From assembly GCA_903883645.1 (NCBI GenBank), contig CAISBR010000072.1, positions 37,916-101,915 on the forward strand: DNA of 64,000 nucleotides. Reading direction: 5' to 3'. Positions 25,118 to 33,861 of the stretch are shown here, in pieces; the first letter of the stretch is position 1; each line of letters opens with the position of its first letter. The notes under the pieces were generated by a model, which saw only the letters and a program-made list of their open reading frames with translations, was not told where the DNA came from and did not search any database. Origin of the DNA: an uncultured Myxococcales bacterium (GTDB lineage Bacteria; Myxococcota_A; UBA9042). The position numbers and the translations under genes are program-made.

Positions 25118-27157
25118 TTATTTACTGCAGTCTTGCGGGCATAGCGCGGTCTCGCCCGCGTCGCAAAGCCCATCGCCGCACGCCGACTGGCATTGCCCGG
25201 CCACGCACCAGCCCGCGCCCGTAGTCGTGGTGCAGGTGGTTTTGGCCTTGGCAAGTGCTGTGGGTATGCCCAGAAAGCAGCTGTCGCTGGTGCAGGGGTT
25301 GCCGTCGTCCCATGTGTCGGTGCAGCTGCAGCCGATGTGGCCCAAGCTGTTGAGGCGCAGCAGCCAGCCGCCCGATAGGGCCGGAGGATCGCGCACCACT
25401 TTGCCCACTGCTAACCACCCGCCCACGCGCGGCACCAAGGCGGCGATGTTCATGTTGCCGGTATTCCAGAGGGAATCGTCGACAAAGCCCCAGAGCTTGG
25501 CGCCGCTGGTGCTGTCTAGGCTTACGGCGAAAAGACCGTCGGCGTAAAGATTGGGCGACGGGCCGAAGGCGACGATGACGCCACCCGAGGCCGAGACCGT
25601 TGTGAATTCGCTGAAGTTAAGTGGCGAGACCCACGTCCACAGCACCGCGCCCGTGGGGCTGAGGCGCGCCACAAAGCCGTGGTAATTGCCGGATGAGCTC
25701 TTGCCGGCCACCACGAAGTCGCCGTTTGGCAAGGCCACGACCGCGCTCAAGGTGGCGATGTCGAGGTCCCAGCCCTTGGCGACGTGGCCCGTGGTGTCGA
25801 GCACGATGACGCTGGTGGGTGTGGGGGCCCCAGCCATCGGCCAGCCGACCAGCACTTGGCCGCCCGTGGGCAACGCCGCCATCGCCGTAGGTACCCATAG
25901 GCCTGGCAAATTCACGGTGTTGCTGCAGTTTCCGTCGCTGGTGCAAGCGATGGTGCGCGCGTAGTTGCAGTTGCTGGTGGCCACGGCCCAGCGCAAGCCG
26001 TCGCCGTCTTCGGTTACAGCGGAGGGGTAGCCCACATCCAGCTCGCCGGTGCCCGTGATCTGGCCGTCGGCGGCGACACTGACAAAGCCGTTGCCCCAGC
26101 AGTAGAAATTGCCGCTATCGAAGATGGTGAGCAGCAGCGAGCTGCCGTCTGGCATGGCGCGCCCGGCCACGATCTCGCCGTTGAGTGCGACCAATTGCTC
26201 GCCCACAGGCTCGCCTTGGGCATTGAGGGTGACCAATCGCTGTTTTTTGTTGGCGTAATCGGTGCCAAAGGTGGTCCAGCCGCCGCCCGGCCGCGGAAAA
26301 ATGCCGCCCAGCGTGTCGAGGTATTTGTTGCCCCAGGCGTCGACACCGCTGCCGCCGTACACCTTTTCGCCCACGCTGCTGGTGGTAGGTACGGGCAAGC
26401 AAACGCTGGCGGCGCATAGGCCGCACGAGCCGGCGGCGGCGCACAGGGTTGGCGCGGCCAGCACTTTGCAATCACCTGAATACACGTCGCAAGTTGTGGT
26501 GATGCACGGGTCGCCGTCACTGCAGTCTTTGGGGGTGTGGTGGCAGCCGCTGCTGGGAACGCAGCTGTCGATGGTGCACGGCTTGCCGTCGTCGCAGTTG
26601 GTGGGCGCGCCGCCCGAGCAGATTCCGCCGCCACAAGTCTGAAAGCTGGTGCAGGGGTTGCCGTCTTCGCAAAGCTCGGTGTTGGGGATATGCACGCACT
26701 CTTTGGGCAATTTGCTGGCGTAGTCGACGGTGCAGGGGTCGCCGTCGTCGCACTTGGGCCAGCCGGGCGGTGGATCGGCGACATCGGGTCCGGCATCGGT
26801 GGCAGACGTGTCCGCCGTGCTGGCGTCGGCTAATGTGGTGTCGACCAGGGCGGAGTCCGGCGGGGCAGTATCCGAGGCGGTATCTTGAGTTGCGGCATCG
26901 GCGGCGGCGACGTCGCCAGCGTCGAGGGGTGCAGTATCGAGGGGTGCAGTATCGAGGGGTGACACGTCGAGAACGGCCGTATCGAGAACGGCCGTATCGA
27001 GAACAGCTGCGTCAAGAGCGGCAATGTCTGGGGTCGTTTCTGCCGCGGTATCGACGCTGGATACGCTAGAGCTACTGGCACAGGCCCAGCACGCCAGGGC
27101 CGCGAGGCCGCACGCAAACGGTAGGCGGAGTAGGCTTGAGGCGGGGGCGGCGCTCAT
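25118..27157 (-). CDS. Cys-repeat lipoprotein with beta-propeller-like centre
   Basis: A 679-residue lipoprotein with a signal sequence ending ACWAC. An Asp/Ala/Thr stalk with tandem repeats is followed by Cys repeats (CDDGDPCTVDY, CEDGNPCTSFQTC, CDDGKPCTIDSC). The central part of about 350 residues has repeating strand motifs such as LVTLNAQGEPVG and VIVLDTTGHVAKGW, like delta-60/PQQ-type propellers. It ends with another Cys repeat and CGDGLCDAGE. Start follows AGAGG. Surface location is likely; ligand unknown. It is convergent with the multihaem gene. Confidence 0.8.
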   Translation of the reverse strand: MSAAPASSLLRLPFACGLAALACWACASSSSVSSVDTAAETTPDIAALDAAVLDTAVLDTAVLDVSPLDTAPLDTAPLDAGDVAAADAATQDTASDTAPPDSALVDTTLADASTADTSATDAGPDVADPPPGWPKCDDGDPCTVDYASKLPKECVHIPNTELCEDGNPCTSFQTCGGGICSGGAPTNCDDGKPCTIDSCVPSSGCHHTPKDCSDGDPCITTTCDVYSGDCKVLAAPTLCAAAGSCGLCAASVCLPVPTTSSVGEKVYGGSGVDAWGNKYLDTLGGIFPRPGGGWTTFGTDYANKKQRLVTLNAQGEPVGEQLVALNGEIVAGRAMPDGSSLLLTIFDSGNFYCWGNGFVSVAADGQITGTGELDVGYPSAVTEDGDGLRWAVATSNCNYARTIACTSDGNCSNTVNLPGLWVPTAMAALPTGGQVLVGWPMAGAPTPTSVIVLDTTGHVAKGWDLDIATLSAVVALPNGDFVVAGKSSSGNYHGFVARLSPTGAVLWTWVSPLNFSEFTTVSASGGVIVAFGPSPNLYADGLFAVSLDSTSGAKLWGFVDDSLWNTGNMNIAALVPRVGGWLAVGKVVRDPPALSGGWLLRLNSLGHIGCSCTDTWDDGNPCTSDSCFLGIPTALAKAKTTCTTTTGAGWCVAGQCQSACGDGLCDAGETALCPQDCSK
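26922..27011 (-). repeat. Six 15-bp in-frame tandem units (Asp/Ala stalk)
   Basis: Six units beginning TCGAG on the plus strand, two identical pairs among them, encoding Asp-Thr/Ala-Ala-x-Leu type five-residue steps in the stalk of the lipoprotein. In-frame slippage would change stalk length. Confidence 0.8.
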
Positions 27158-27207
27158 GGCGACCTCTTGGAACCCGGCGTGTGTGCAGCGAATCGCCGTG
27201 GTGGGGC

Positions 27208-27236
27208 ACGGTACGATAGTGCGGGCTTGGGGTCAA
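27208..27236 (-). promoter_or_regulatory. Candidate promoter of the 25118-27157 gene
   Basis: On the minus strand, TTGACC (27231-27236), a 17-bp spacer and TACCGT (27208-27213), about 50 bases before ATG 27157. Confidence 0.45.
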
Positions 27237-27239
27237 TTG

Positions 27240-28469
27240 CTAGGCACTGGGGGCACTAGGCGGCGAGCGCCGCGCCAACACAAACCGCAGCAGCAGCAAA
27301 AGCACGCCCACGCCCAGCACATTGGCCAGCGCATCGGCCCGCAGCATCCCGCGCGGACCGCCGATGCTGTAGCCTACGCCGTCGATCAGCATCACGTAGG
27401 CAATTGCTTGGTTACCCGCGGCCGAAAACAGCGTGTACTGGGTGGCAGCGGTGCGGCCGGCGTCGCCCACAATGTCGAGCACCACCGCCGAGAACGCCGC
27501 GTAGCACAGGCCCGACACAAGCAAATACGCCAGCGCGCCCACGGTGTAGGTGGTGGGGTTCAGCGGACCAAAACTCATCGCCAGCGCACACAGGGCCGTA
27601 AGCGCACCGGCCAGCAAGTAGGCGCGGCGGCGGTCGAAGCGGTCGAGCAGCGCGCCGCTGGCCAAGGCGCCAATGGCAGTCACTAGGCCGCCCCAGTAGC
27701 CGTTGATCCAGGCCACGGCGTCGTCGCTGGCGCGGTAGTCTTGGGCCACGCCCGAAAATAGGTTGAGCATCGCGGCAGTGCCCACGGGCGACAGGCAAAA
27801 CAGCACGCCGGTCCAGCCGTTGCGGGCACGCAGGGTGCGCCAGGTCTCGCGGCCCATTTCGCGCAGCAAAACCCCAAGCGGCGGATGATCGCGCTCGGGC
27901 TCGTCGATGCGCAGCGCCGCCAGGGCGGGCAGAAACGTGGCGAAAAACAAGCCGATCGCCGCTGCCGTGGTCGAGATGTGCACCAGCAGCGACATCACCG
28001 CGCCGCCGCCCAGCGCGCTGCCCCCCAAATTGGCGGCGTTCGACCAGCCGGCCGCTTTGCCGCGCACCTTGATGTCGAGCGAAGTGGCCATCAGCCCGCC
28101 GTTGCACGAGCCGACGAGGCCGGTGAGCGCTGCCCCCGCCACCACTAGCGCCTTAAACAGCCCCAAACTAGTGGGCAACGGCACAAGCAGCGCCGCCGAG
28201 GTACACAGCGCGCCCAAGAACGAGACTATCACCAGCCAAATCTTGCGCTTGGGCCCGGTGTCAATGACGGGCGCCCACAGGAACTGCCAGGCGGCGGGCA
28301 TGAGCGCCAGGGCGGCGATCTGGGTAATCTCTTGCACGCCTACGCCGGCCTGACGCAGCAGGTAGGGCATGGCGGCGGCCGTAAAGCCACCCGAAACGCC
28401 AAAGGGAATGTTGGTGACGCCAAAAATCCAGGGCGATACAGGGCGATGCAGGCGGGTGGCGGTGGTCAT
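27240..28469 (-). CDS. AmpG-like major facilitator transporter
   Basis: A 409-residue inner-membrane protein with about 12 hydrophobic segments and no signal peptide. The first half carries VTNIPFGVSGGFTAAAMPYLL and WQFLWAPVIDTGPKRKIW, the loop pattern of the AmpG/PAT branch of the MFS that imports muropeptides, acyl-CoA or siderophores. Substrate cannot be assigned. Start at 28469 gives MTTATRLHRPVS. It is separated from the next minus-strand gene by a promoter, so it is probably transcribed alone. Confidence 0.8.
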   Translation of the reverse strand: MTTATRLHRPVSPWIFGVTNIPFGVSGGFTAAAMPYLLRQAGVGVQEITQIAALALMPAAWQFLWAPVIDTGPKRKIWLVIVSFLGALCTSAALLVPLPTSLGLFKALVVAGAALTGLVGSCNGGLMATSLDIKVRGKAAGWSNAANLGGSALGGGAVMSLLVHISTTAAAIGLFFATFLPALAALRIDEPERDHPPLGVLLREMGRETWRTLRARNGWTGVLFCLSPVGTAAMLNLFSGVAQDYRASDDAVAWINGYWGGLVTAIGALASGALLDRFDRRRAYLLAGALTALCALAMSFGPLNPTTYTVGALAYLLVSGLCYAAFSAVVLDIVGDAGRTAATQYTLFSAAGNQAIAYVMLIDGVGYSIGGPRGMLRADALANVLGVGVLLLLLRFVLARRSPPSAPSA

Positions 28470-28590
28470 GGCGGGCAAGCTACCCGGAGTCGGCGCGACG
28501 CACAAGGGCGGATAGGCGCCGCAACGATGACCGCGCGGGCCGAGCACGCTAGGCTAGGTAAGGCCGCACGGTGGCGCGATGGGAGCGGCA

Positions 28591-28893
28591 ATGCCAGTGA
28601 ATAGTGCCCAGCTTTTTGAGGATCTAGTGACCACTCTGCAGGCCCACGCCGACCCGCAGCAAGCGGCCGCGGCCAAGGCGTACCTAAAGAGCGACCTGCA
28701 GTTTATCGGCGTGCCTGTGCCGCAGCTGGGCGAGCGCGAATTCTTTATCCGCAAAGCCATCGGCTGGGTGCTGCGCGACGTGAGCAAGCGCGATCCGCAG
28801 TGGGTGCAGGGCTTTATCGACCAGCACCGGGCGCAGATGGCCGGGCTGACGCTGCGCGAGGCGAGCAAGTACTTGACGGCACCGAAAAGCTAG
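28591..28893 (+). CDS. Internally deleted AlkD-like DNA alkylation repair protein
   Basis: A 100-residue ORF behind GGGAG. Its first ~50 residues match the N-terminus of AlkD-like DNA glycosylases (ADPQQAAAAKAYLKSDLQFIGVPVPQ). The rest matches the C-terminal end of the same family (EFFIRKAIGWVLRDVSKRDP, then LTLREASKYL). The central ~110-120 residues of HEAT-like repeats, which hold the catalytic and DNA-binding residues, are missing, but the frame is intact. Probably a non-functional remnant or a minimal scaffold. The stop TAG abuts the opposing stop of the hydrolase gene. Confidence 0.7.
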   Translation: MPVNSAQLFEDLVTTLQAHADPQQAAAAKAYLKSDLQFIGVPVPQLGEREFFIRKAIGWVLRDVSKRDPQWVQGFIDQHRAQMAGLTLREASKYLTAPKS

Positions 28894-29676
28894 CTAGTTG
28901 AAGACCTCGCCCAAGAAGCTGCGCATCGCCTGCCACGAGCGCTTGTCAGCCTTTTCGTTGTAGGCCGCGCCCTTGCTGGGGTCGTTGCCCGCGCCCGGCA
29001 CGGCAAAAGCGTGCACCGCCCCACCGTAGGCCACCAGCTGCCAGTCGACCTTGGCGTCGCGCAGCTCCTTTTCGAAGGCGGCCACGTGCTCAGGCGGCAC
29101 AAAGGGGTCGTCGGCGCCGTGCAAGGCCAAAATCTTGCCGGTAATCGCCTTGGCATCGGCCGGTGTGGGCGTGTCGAGCCCGCCGTGGAAGCTGACCGTG
29201 GCGTGCACCGGCGCTCCACTGCGCGCCAGCTCGAGCACCGTAGTGCCGCCAAAGCAATAGCCAATCGCGGCAACGTGCGCGGGATCGGCCTCGGGCTGGG
29301 CCAGCAGGGTGTCGAGCGCCAGACGCACGCGCTGCCTTAGCAATTTGCGGTCGGCCTTGAGCGCGCCAGACGCCGCCGCCGCTTCTTTGCCGTCTTTGGG
29401 CCGAGTATCCTTGCCATAAACATCGGCCGCCAGCGCCACATAGCCCAGCTTGGCCAGCTCTTCGGCGCGGCTGCGACTAAAGGCACTTGGGCCCATCCAA
29501 TCGGGCACCACCAGCACGGCCGGGCGCTTGCCATGCAGCGCAGCGTCGAAACTAATGGTGCCTTCAAAGGTAACAGCGCCGAGCTTGTAGGTAACCGGGC
29601 GAGTTTGCACGGCGGCCTGGGCGGTACCGGCGGTACCCAAAGTGATCAGCGCGGCGAGAAGCGAGAACATACGCAT
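28894..29676 (-). CDS. Exported dienelactone hydrolase family protein
   Basis: A 260-residue alpha/beta hydrolase. A signal peptide (SLLAALITLGTAGTAQA) is followed by a dienelactone-hydrolase domain with the nucleophile motif GYCFGG (Cys), Asp in GADDPFVP and His in GAVHAF, plus the early motif PAVLVVPDWMG. The start at 29676 has AGGAA 4 bases upstream; an in-frame ATG at 29693 is less likely. Such exported members probably cleave ester or lactone substrates; none can be named. Confidence 0.85.
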   Translation of the reverse strand: MRMFSLLAALITLGTAGTAQAAVQTRPVTYKLGAVTFEGTISFDAALHGKRPAVLVVPDWMGPSAFSRSRAEELAKLGYVALAADVYGKDTRPKDGKEAAAASGALKADRKLLRQRVRLALDTLLAQPEADPAHVAAIGYCFGGTTVLELARSGAPVHATVSFHGGLDTPTPADAKAITGKILALHGADDPFVPPEHVAAFEKELRDAKVDWQLVAYGGAVHAFAVPGAGNDPSKGAAYNEKADKRSWQAMRSFLGEVFN

Positions 29677-29865
29677 CGAATTCCTAGTCGCCATCGGGCG
29701 AATCCGGGCCTTGTAGTGCCTGCCGCGGGGCTCGGCGTCAAGAGGGGGCCGCCCAAGACCATGAACCCGCAGCCAGTGCCGGGCGGTTGCCGGGAGCGGC
29801 GCAGTCTGCAAGGATTGGCCCAGCGCGCGCTGCCGCCCGCTACCCCACACCATCACGAGAGCCTT

Positions 29866-30771
29866 ATGAATCCTGAACAAATTGCCGATGCCCTCTTTGG
29901 TCCCAACCCGCGCTACCCGCGCCAAGCCATGCAGGCGGCGCTGGACCAGTGGCCGGCGGTGCTGCCGCTGCTGCTCGAAGGCATGGCCGGCGAGCTGAAC
30001 GCCCTGCGCACCGGCACCGAGCTCGAGCCCGAGGGCCGCGGCATGGTGTTGGCCATGACTTTGCTAGGGCACAAAGGCGAAAAGCGCGGCTGGCCGCTGC
30101 TGCGCGAGGTCTGCACCCTGCCCGGCGACGACTTTAGCGAGCTGGCTGGAGGCATCCAAGTCGAAGACTTGGCGGCGATTTTGGACCGCTGCTGCCCGGG
30201 GCCGTTTGCCGAGCTCGAGGTTATTTACAGCGATGCCAAGGCCAACGAGCTGGTGCGCTGGTCGGCGGGCAAGGCCCTGCAGAGCGGCGTGGCGCAAGGT
30301 AAATTTACCCGCACAGACCTGCAGGTGGCGCTGGTACGCGCTGTTGAGCAAGAGCCGGCCGACGACGAGCTGGCGACATCGGCGCGCTACGAGCTGCTGG
30401 CGATGCGACCCCTCGAGATCGCTGACAAGGTGCGCGAGCTGGCGGCGCGCGGCCTGGTCGTTGCCGACGAGGTGGGCCGCGAAACCCTCGACGAAAGGCT
30501 GCAGCCAAAGCCCGCCGACTGGGCTGACTTGCGAGCGCGCTGGCGCAGCGAGGCCGAGTATTTTGCGCCCGACGATGTGCACGATCCGCAGCGGTGGTGG
30601 ATGTTCTTCCCCGCCGATGCGGCGCACGCCCAGGCCAATCCCGAGACTGGGTCGGCCACTGCGGCCCTGGTGGCCAAGCGCAGTGCCGCGCAAGCGGCGG
30701 CGGCGGCTGCGAAAAAGAAGCAGCGCAACAAGTTGGCGAAGCAGGCGCGCAAGGGCAATCGCAAGAAGTAG
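29866..30771 (+). CDS. DUF1186-like helical repeat protein
   Basis: A 301-residue cytoplasmic protein. Its helical pattern fits DUF1186 proteins: RYPRQAMQAAL, then the LAMTLLGHKGEKRGWPLLRE region, VEDLAAILDRCCPGP, and NELVRWSAGKALQSGVAQGK. The last ~40 residues are a Lys/Ala/Gln/Arg-rich basic tail (AAKKKQRNKLAKQARKG) that could bind nucleic acid. The long upstream extension to 29533 has no support. Role unknown. Confidence 0.7.
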   Translation: MNPEQIADALFGPNPRYPRQAMQAALDQWPAVLPLLLEGMAGELNALRTGTELEPEGRGMVLAMTLLGHKGEKRGWPLLREVCTLPGDDFSELAGGIQVEDLAAILDRCCPGPFAELEVIYSDAKANELVRWSAGKALQSGVAQGKFTRTDLQVALVRAVEQEPADDELATSARYELLAMRPLEIADKVRELAARGLVVADEVGRETLDERLQPKPADWADLRARWRSEAEYFAPDDVHDPQRWWMFFPADAAHAQANPETGSATAALVAKRSAAQAAAAAAKKKQRNKLAKQARKGNRKK

Positions 30772-30786
30772 CCGAAACGGCAAAGA

Positions 30787-31311
30787 CTACGAGCGCGCCC
30801 ACTGCTGCAAAGCCGGCAAGTCCAGCACCACGCCCGCGATGGGCTGCGTCAGGTCGACGAAACGGTCGAGCGTATGGCCAGTGCCAATGGGCGACCAGGG
30901 CGGCGGCGGCTGCTGCCACGAGCCGTCGGGCTGGCGCATGTGGCGGCGGTCGCTGGCAAAAGTGGCTATGAAGTCGGGCGTTGGCACTAGGCGAAACTGC
31001 GGTGCGAGGGCGACATCGGGGCCGGCAAGGGGCAGAAAAGTCTGGCGCAAATAGCCTGTCAGCGGGTGCGGCAGGGGCAGGCGGCTATCGCGGTCCCACG
31101 CCATCGCGCGACCGGCGGCGCGGGTCACGGCGACCACATGGTAATCCCAAAGCACCGGCTCGCCGGCGGGCGCCAGACGCTGCTGCCACAGGGCCACCTG
31201 CTGGATCGCATTGGTGATAAAGAGGGCATAGCTGTCTGGATGCGCGGCCTTGTCGAGCCACTGCCACACGTTTTCTTCGCAGTAAAAGGGCTGGTACAGG
31301 CGGCTTGGCAC
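30787..31311 (-). CDS. Protein N-terminal glutamine amidohydrolase (NTAQ1 type)
   Basis: A 174-residue enzyme that would convert N-terminal Gln to Glu on proteins, the first step of an N-degron branch known mainly in eukaryotes. All landmarks of NTAQ1 are present: YCEENVW (Cys11), VLWDYHVV (His58), WDRDSRLPLP (Asp73), FRLVPTPDFIATFASDRRHM and GSWQQPPPPW. Start is GTG 31311 with AAGGAG 6 bases upstream. It converges on the DUF1186 gene with 15 bp between stops. Intact by every visible criterion. Confidence 0.9.
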   Translation of the reverse strand: MPSRLYQPFYCEENVWQWLDKAAHPDSYALFITNAIQQVALWQQRLAPAGEPVLWDYHVVAVTRAAGRAMAWDRDSRLPLPHPLTGYLRQTFLPLAGPDVALAPQFRLVPTPDFIATFASDRRHMRQPDGSWQQPPPPWSPIGTGHTLDRFVDLTQPIAGVVLDLPALQQWARS

Positions 31312-31439
31312 GGCGGGCTCCTTGCGGGCATAGACGGTAGCGCAGGGGCGGAGGAGTGGACAAGAGCGGCTTGCGAGCCACGCCCTGACCTGCCATTGTA
31401 AGACGTGCCCCGGCCCTGCCGGGCCGCCGCGAGGTTGCC

Positions 31440-32078
31440 ATGCCCAGCCCCAAAGTACGAGAAAGTCACTACAGCTACGCCGACTACCTGGCTTGGGACG
31501 ACGGCCAACGCTGGGAACTCATCGACGGCGAAGCCACTTGCATGTCGCCGGCGCCGACGCTGGACCACCAGGCGATTGTGACGGAGCTGGTTGCGCAACT
31601 CGCCACAGCTCTGCGCGGCAAGCCCTGCCAGCCCTTTGCCAGCCCGGTCGACGTGCGGCTGGCTGCCCCGGGTACCGCCGACGACCGCATCGACCGCGTG
31701 GTCCAGCCCGATGTGCTGGTGGTCTGCGATCCGAGCAAGCTCGACCGCCGCGGCGTGGTAGGGGCGCCCGACCTGATTGTGGAAGTGGTGTCGCCCGGCA
31801 CGGCCAGTTACGACCACGTAAAGAAGCGCCGGCTGTACGAAAGCGCCGGTGTGCGCGAGTTTTGGCTGGTGCACCCGGCCGACCGCATTGTGGTGGTGTA
31901 TACGCTGGGCAGTACCGCGCCGGGAAGTGCCGCGCCGGGAAGTACCGCGCCGGGAAGTGCTGAGTACGGCAGGCCCGAAGTGGCACCGATGCAAGGGCAA
32001 ACACCGGTGCAGGTGCTGCCTGGGGTGAGCATCGACTGGGAGCCGGTGCTGGAGCGACTGGGGCCGGCGGAAAGCTAG
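31440..32078 (+). CDS. Uma2 (DUF820) family restriction-endonuclease-fold protein
   Basis: A 212-residue protein with the Uma2 pattern: SYADYLAWDDGQRWELIDGE, then QPDVLVVCD, APDLIVEVVSPGTASYDHVKKRRLYESAGVREFWLV (the PD-(D/E)XK-like core). GAGG lies before the ATG. A three-unit 15-bp tandem repeat inserts Gly-Ser-Thr/Ala-Ala-Pro residues between core and tail. Uma2 proteins are abundant in cyanobacteria and Myxococcota; biological role unknown. Confidence 0.85.
   Translation: MPSPKVRESHYSYADYLAWDDGQRWELIDGEATCMSPAPTLDHQAIVTELVAQLATALRGKPCQPFASPVDVRLAAPGTADDRIDRVVQPDVLVVCDPSKLDRRGVVGAPDLIVEVVSPGTASYDHVKKRRLYESAGVREFWLVHPADRIVVVYTLGSTAPGSAAPGSTAPGSAEYGRPEVAPMQGQTPVQVLPGVSIDWEPVLERLGPAES
31911..31964 (+). 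repeat. 15-bp tandem repeat in the Uma2 gene
   Basis: Three copies of AGT[A/G]CCGCGCCGGGA plus a partial fourth, coding a Gly-Ser-Thr/Ala-Ala-Pro linker. In-frame, so copy number could vary without loss of the protein. Confidence 0.8.
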
Positions 32079-32209
32079 GCACGCCAAGCCGGCGCGACCG
32101 CGCCACTCCGGCCTCCGCCGGCTTAGGTTCATCGCTGCGAAAGGTGTGCGATGGTTTCACGGGATTCGGGCGGTAACCGGTCGACCGGCATCTTGAATCG
32201 GCGGAATCG

Positions 32210-32264
32210 GCGAAAACAAAAAGTGGCTCGAAATCGCGATCTCGGAGTTCCCATCTGAGAACTC
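32210..32264 (-). terminator. Terminator-like hairpin block, copy 1
   Basis: Read on the minus strand: inverted repeat GAGTTC/GAACTC (32245-32264), near-palindrome CGAGATCGCGATTTCG (32229-32244), then CTTTTTGTTTTC. It lies downstream of the pseudogene and is identical to the block after the intact gene. Confidence 0.5.
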
Positions 32265-32273
32265 GCCGCTTTG

Positions 32274-32487
32274 CTACACCTTGAGCTGCCCGCGCACCTG
32301 GGCAATCCACTGCTCGAGCGCCGCTTTGTGCGCCTCGGCCTGGGCCAAAAGCTCGGCCACTTGGTCCTCGTCCATGCCGGCGATGTCGGCGTCGAGCTTG
32401 GCAATCGCTGTATGCGTGCGCGACAGACTTTTGACCGGCGGTGCTGCGACACCGACAGGGCCGCCACGGCGCGGAAAGCCTAAAGAT
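32274..32487 (-). pseudogene. Broken partial copy of the 34156-34815 gene
   Basis: On the minus strand, the C-terminal ~52 codons (KSLSRTHTAIAKLDADIAG... ending GQLKV) are almost identical to the full gene. The upstream match (AALSVSQHRR) is joined to them with 160 bp missing and the frame lost. The missing piece corresponds to 34321-34480 of the intact copy and is bounded there by CCGG at both ends. No promoter, start or N-terminal half remains. Confidence 0.8.
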
Positions 32488-32620
32488 GGGTAGCGAAGAC
32501 CCGATGAGCTGGAAGCTCGGCTCAGGGCTATAGAATAGAGAAGCGCAGCCATCGATGCGGCGCGGCATATCCCGGGCACAGCCTGCGGCCCCACCCAAAC
32601 TCCCCTGCCTGAACGCGGTC

Positions 32621-32649
32621 TTGCATTCATTGGCAATCTGATTGACAAT
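32621..32649 (+). promoter_or_regulatory. Candidate promoter of the DUF4143 ATPase
   Basis: TTGCAT (32621-32626), a 17-bp spacer, GACAAT (32644-32649), 36 bases before ATG 32686. The area is A+T-richer than its surroundings. Confidence 0.4.
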
Positions 32650-32685
32650 CCATGCACGGAGCGCGGACTGCCCAAGGAAGCACCC

Positions 32686-33861
32686 ATGATTCCACGCAAT
32701 TTGGCCCCTACCCTGCTCGAGGTTGCTAGCTACTACCCTGTGGTGGCCGTGACCGGTCCGCGGCAGTCGGGCAAGACCACCTTGTGTCGCGAGGCGTTTC
32801 CTGCGCTGCCCTACGTGTCGCTCGAGCCGCTCGACGTGCGAGACTATGCTCGCCGCGATCCCCGCGCGTTCTTGGCCGAGTACTGCAGCGGCGCCGTGAT
32901 CGACGAGGTCCAAAATGTGCCAGAACTGTTTAGCTATCTGCAGGCCGAGGTCGATCGCGAGCCGCGCCCAGGGCGCTTTGTGCTCACCGGATCCCAGCAC
33001 TTTGCGTTGGCGCAAGGTCTGTCCGACTCGCTGGCGGGCCGGGTAGGCATCTTGACGCTGCTGCCGCTGGCCTACGACGAGATTGGGCGATTCCCGAATC
33101 ACCCTAACACGTTATGGGAGGCGGCGGTCGAGGGAGGTTATCCGCGCATCCGCGACCGCGGCATTCCTCCCGAGCGCTTCTTGGCGGACTATGTTGCGAC
33201 CTATATTCAGCGCGACGTGCGGCAGGTATTGCAGGTCGTCGATCTGCAAGCATTTACCACGTTCGTGCGCCTGTGTGCTGGCCGCTCGGGGCAAGAGCTG
33301 AACCTGTCGGCTCTGGGAGCGGATGCCGGCGTGACACACAACACCGCGCGGGCGTGGCTGTCGGTGCTCGAGACGAGCCATCTCTGCTTTCGCCTGCCGG
33401 CCTGGCACACCAACCTGCGCAAGCAACTGATCAAGGCGCCCAAGCTGCACTTTGCCGACTCGGGCCTGATGTGCCACCTGCTGGGGGTCCGCGACGCCGA
33501 CCAACTGCGCCATCACCCCTTGCGCGGCGCCGTGTTCGAGACGTGGGTGGCCGGCGAGATCCTAAAGTGGCGCACCAATCGGGGCTTGCCGGCCAACCTG
33601 TACCACTACCGCGAAGCCCGCGGGCTCGAAGTCGATCTACTCATCGAAATTGGCGAGCAGTTGCTGGCGGTCGAGGCCAAGTCGGGCGCGACCATCGCCG
33701 CGGACTGGCTGGCACCGCTGAGGCAGTTTGCGGAACAGATGGCCAAGGGGTCGCGGCCGCGCCAAGTCGAGGCACGCGTGGTGTTTGGCGGCGACGCGGG
33801 CCAGGCGCGGAGCAACGCGGCGCTGGTGGCGTGGCGCGATGTGGCTGGGCTGCAGTGGTGA
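32686..33861 (+). CDS. AAA_14/DUF4143 family ATPase
   Basis: A 391-residue ATP-binding protein. Walker A is GPRQSGKTT (about residues 25-33) and Walker B AVIDEVQ, followed by LTGSQHFAL (sensor-like). The second half is a DUF4143 domain with a winged-helix-like part (NLSALGADAGVTHNTARAWLSVLE) and a nuclease-like part (FETWVAGEILKW, GLEVDLLIE, LLAVEAKSG). AAGGA lies before the ATG. Such genes behave as accessory genes and are sometimes linked to defence or nucleic-acid processing; role unproven. Confidence 0.9.
   Translation: MIPRNLAPTLLEVASYYPVVAVTGPRQSGKTTLCREAFPALPYVSLEPLDVRDYARRDPRAFLAEYCSGAVIDEVQNVPELFSYLQAEVDREPRPGRFVLTGSQHFALAQGLSDSLAGRVGILTLLPLAYDEIGRFPNHPNTLWEAAVEGGYPRIRDRGIPPERFLADYVATYIQRDVRQVLQVVDLQAFTTFVRLCAGRSGQELNLSALGADAGVTHNTARAWLSVLETSHLCFRLPAWHTNLRKQLIKAPKLHFADSGLMCHLLGVRDADQLRHHPLRGAVFETWVAGEILKWRTNRGLPANLYHYREARGLEVDLLIEIGEQLLAVEAKSGATIAADWLAPLRQFAEQMAKGSRPRQVEARVVFGGDAGQARSNAALVAWRDVAGLQW

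Larger units (their letters stand above)
32079..32685. other. 607-bp intergenic stretch with duplicated segment
   Basis: No intact gene. From about 32196 to 32487 it carries a partial copy of the segment at 34078-34520, including a palindromic terminator-like block and a broken copy of the 34156-34815 gene. The rest holds a G+C-rich inverted repeat near 32086-32125 and a promoter-like site before the ATPase gene. Confidence 0.7.

Noticed and set aside
29533..29865. N-terminal extension of the DUF1186-like gene
   Set aside because: It overlaps the start region of the dienelactone hydrolase gene, is low-complexity, and ATG 29866 starts the recognisable protein.
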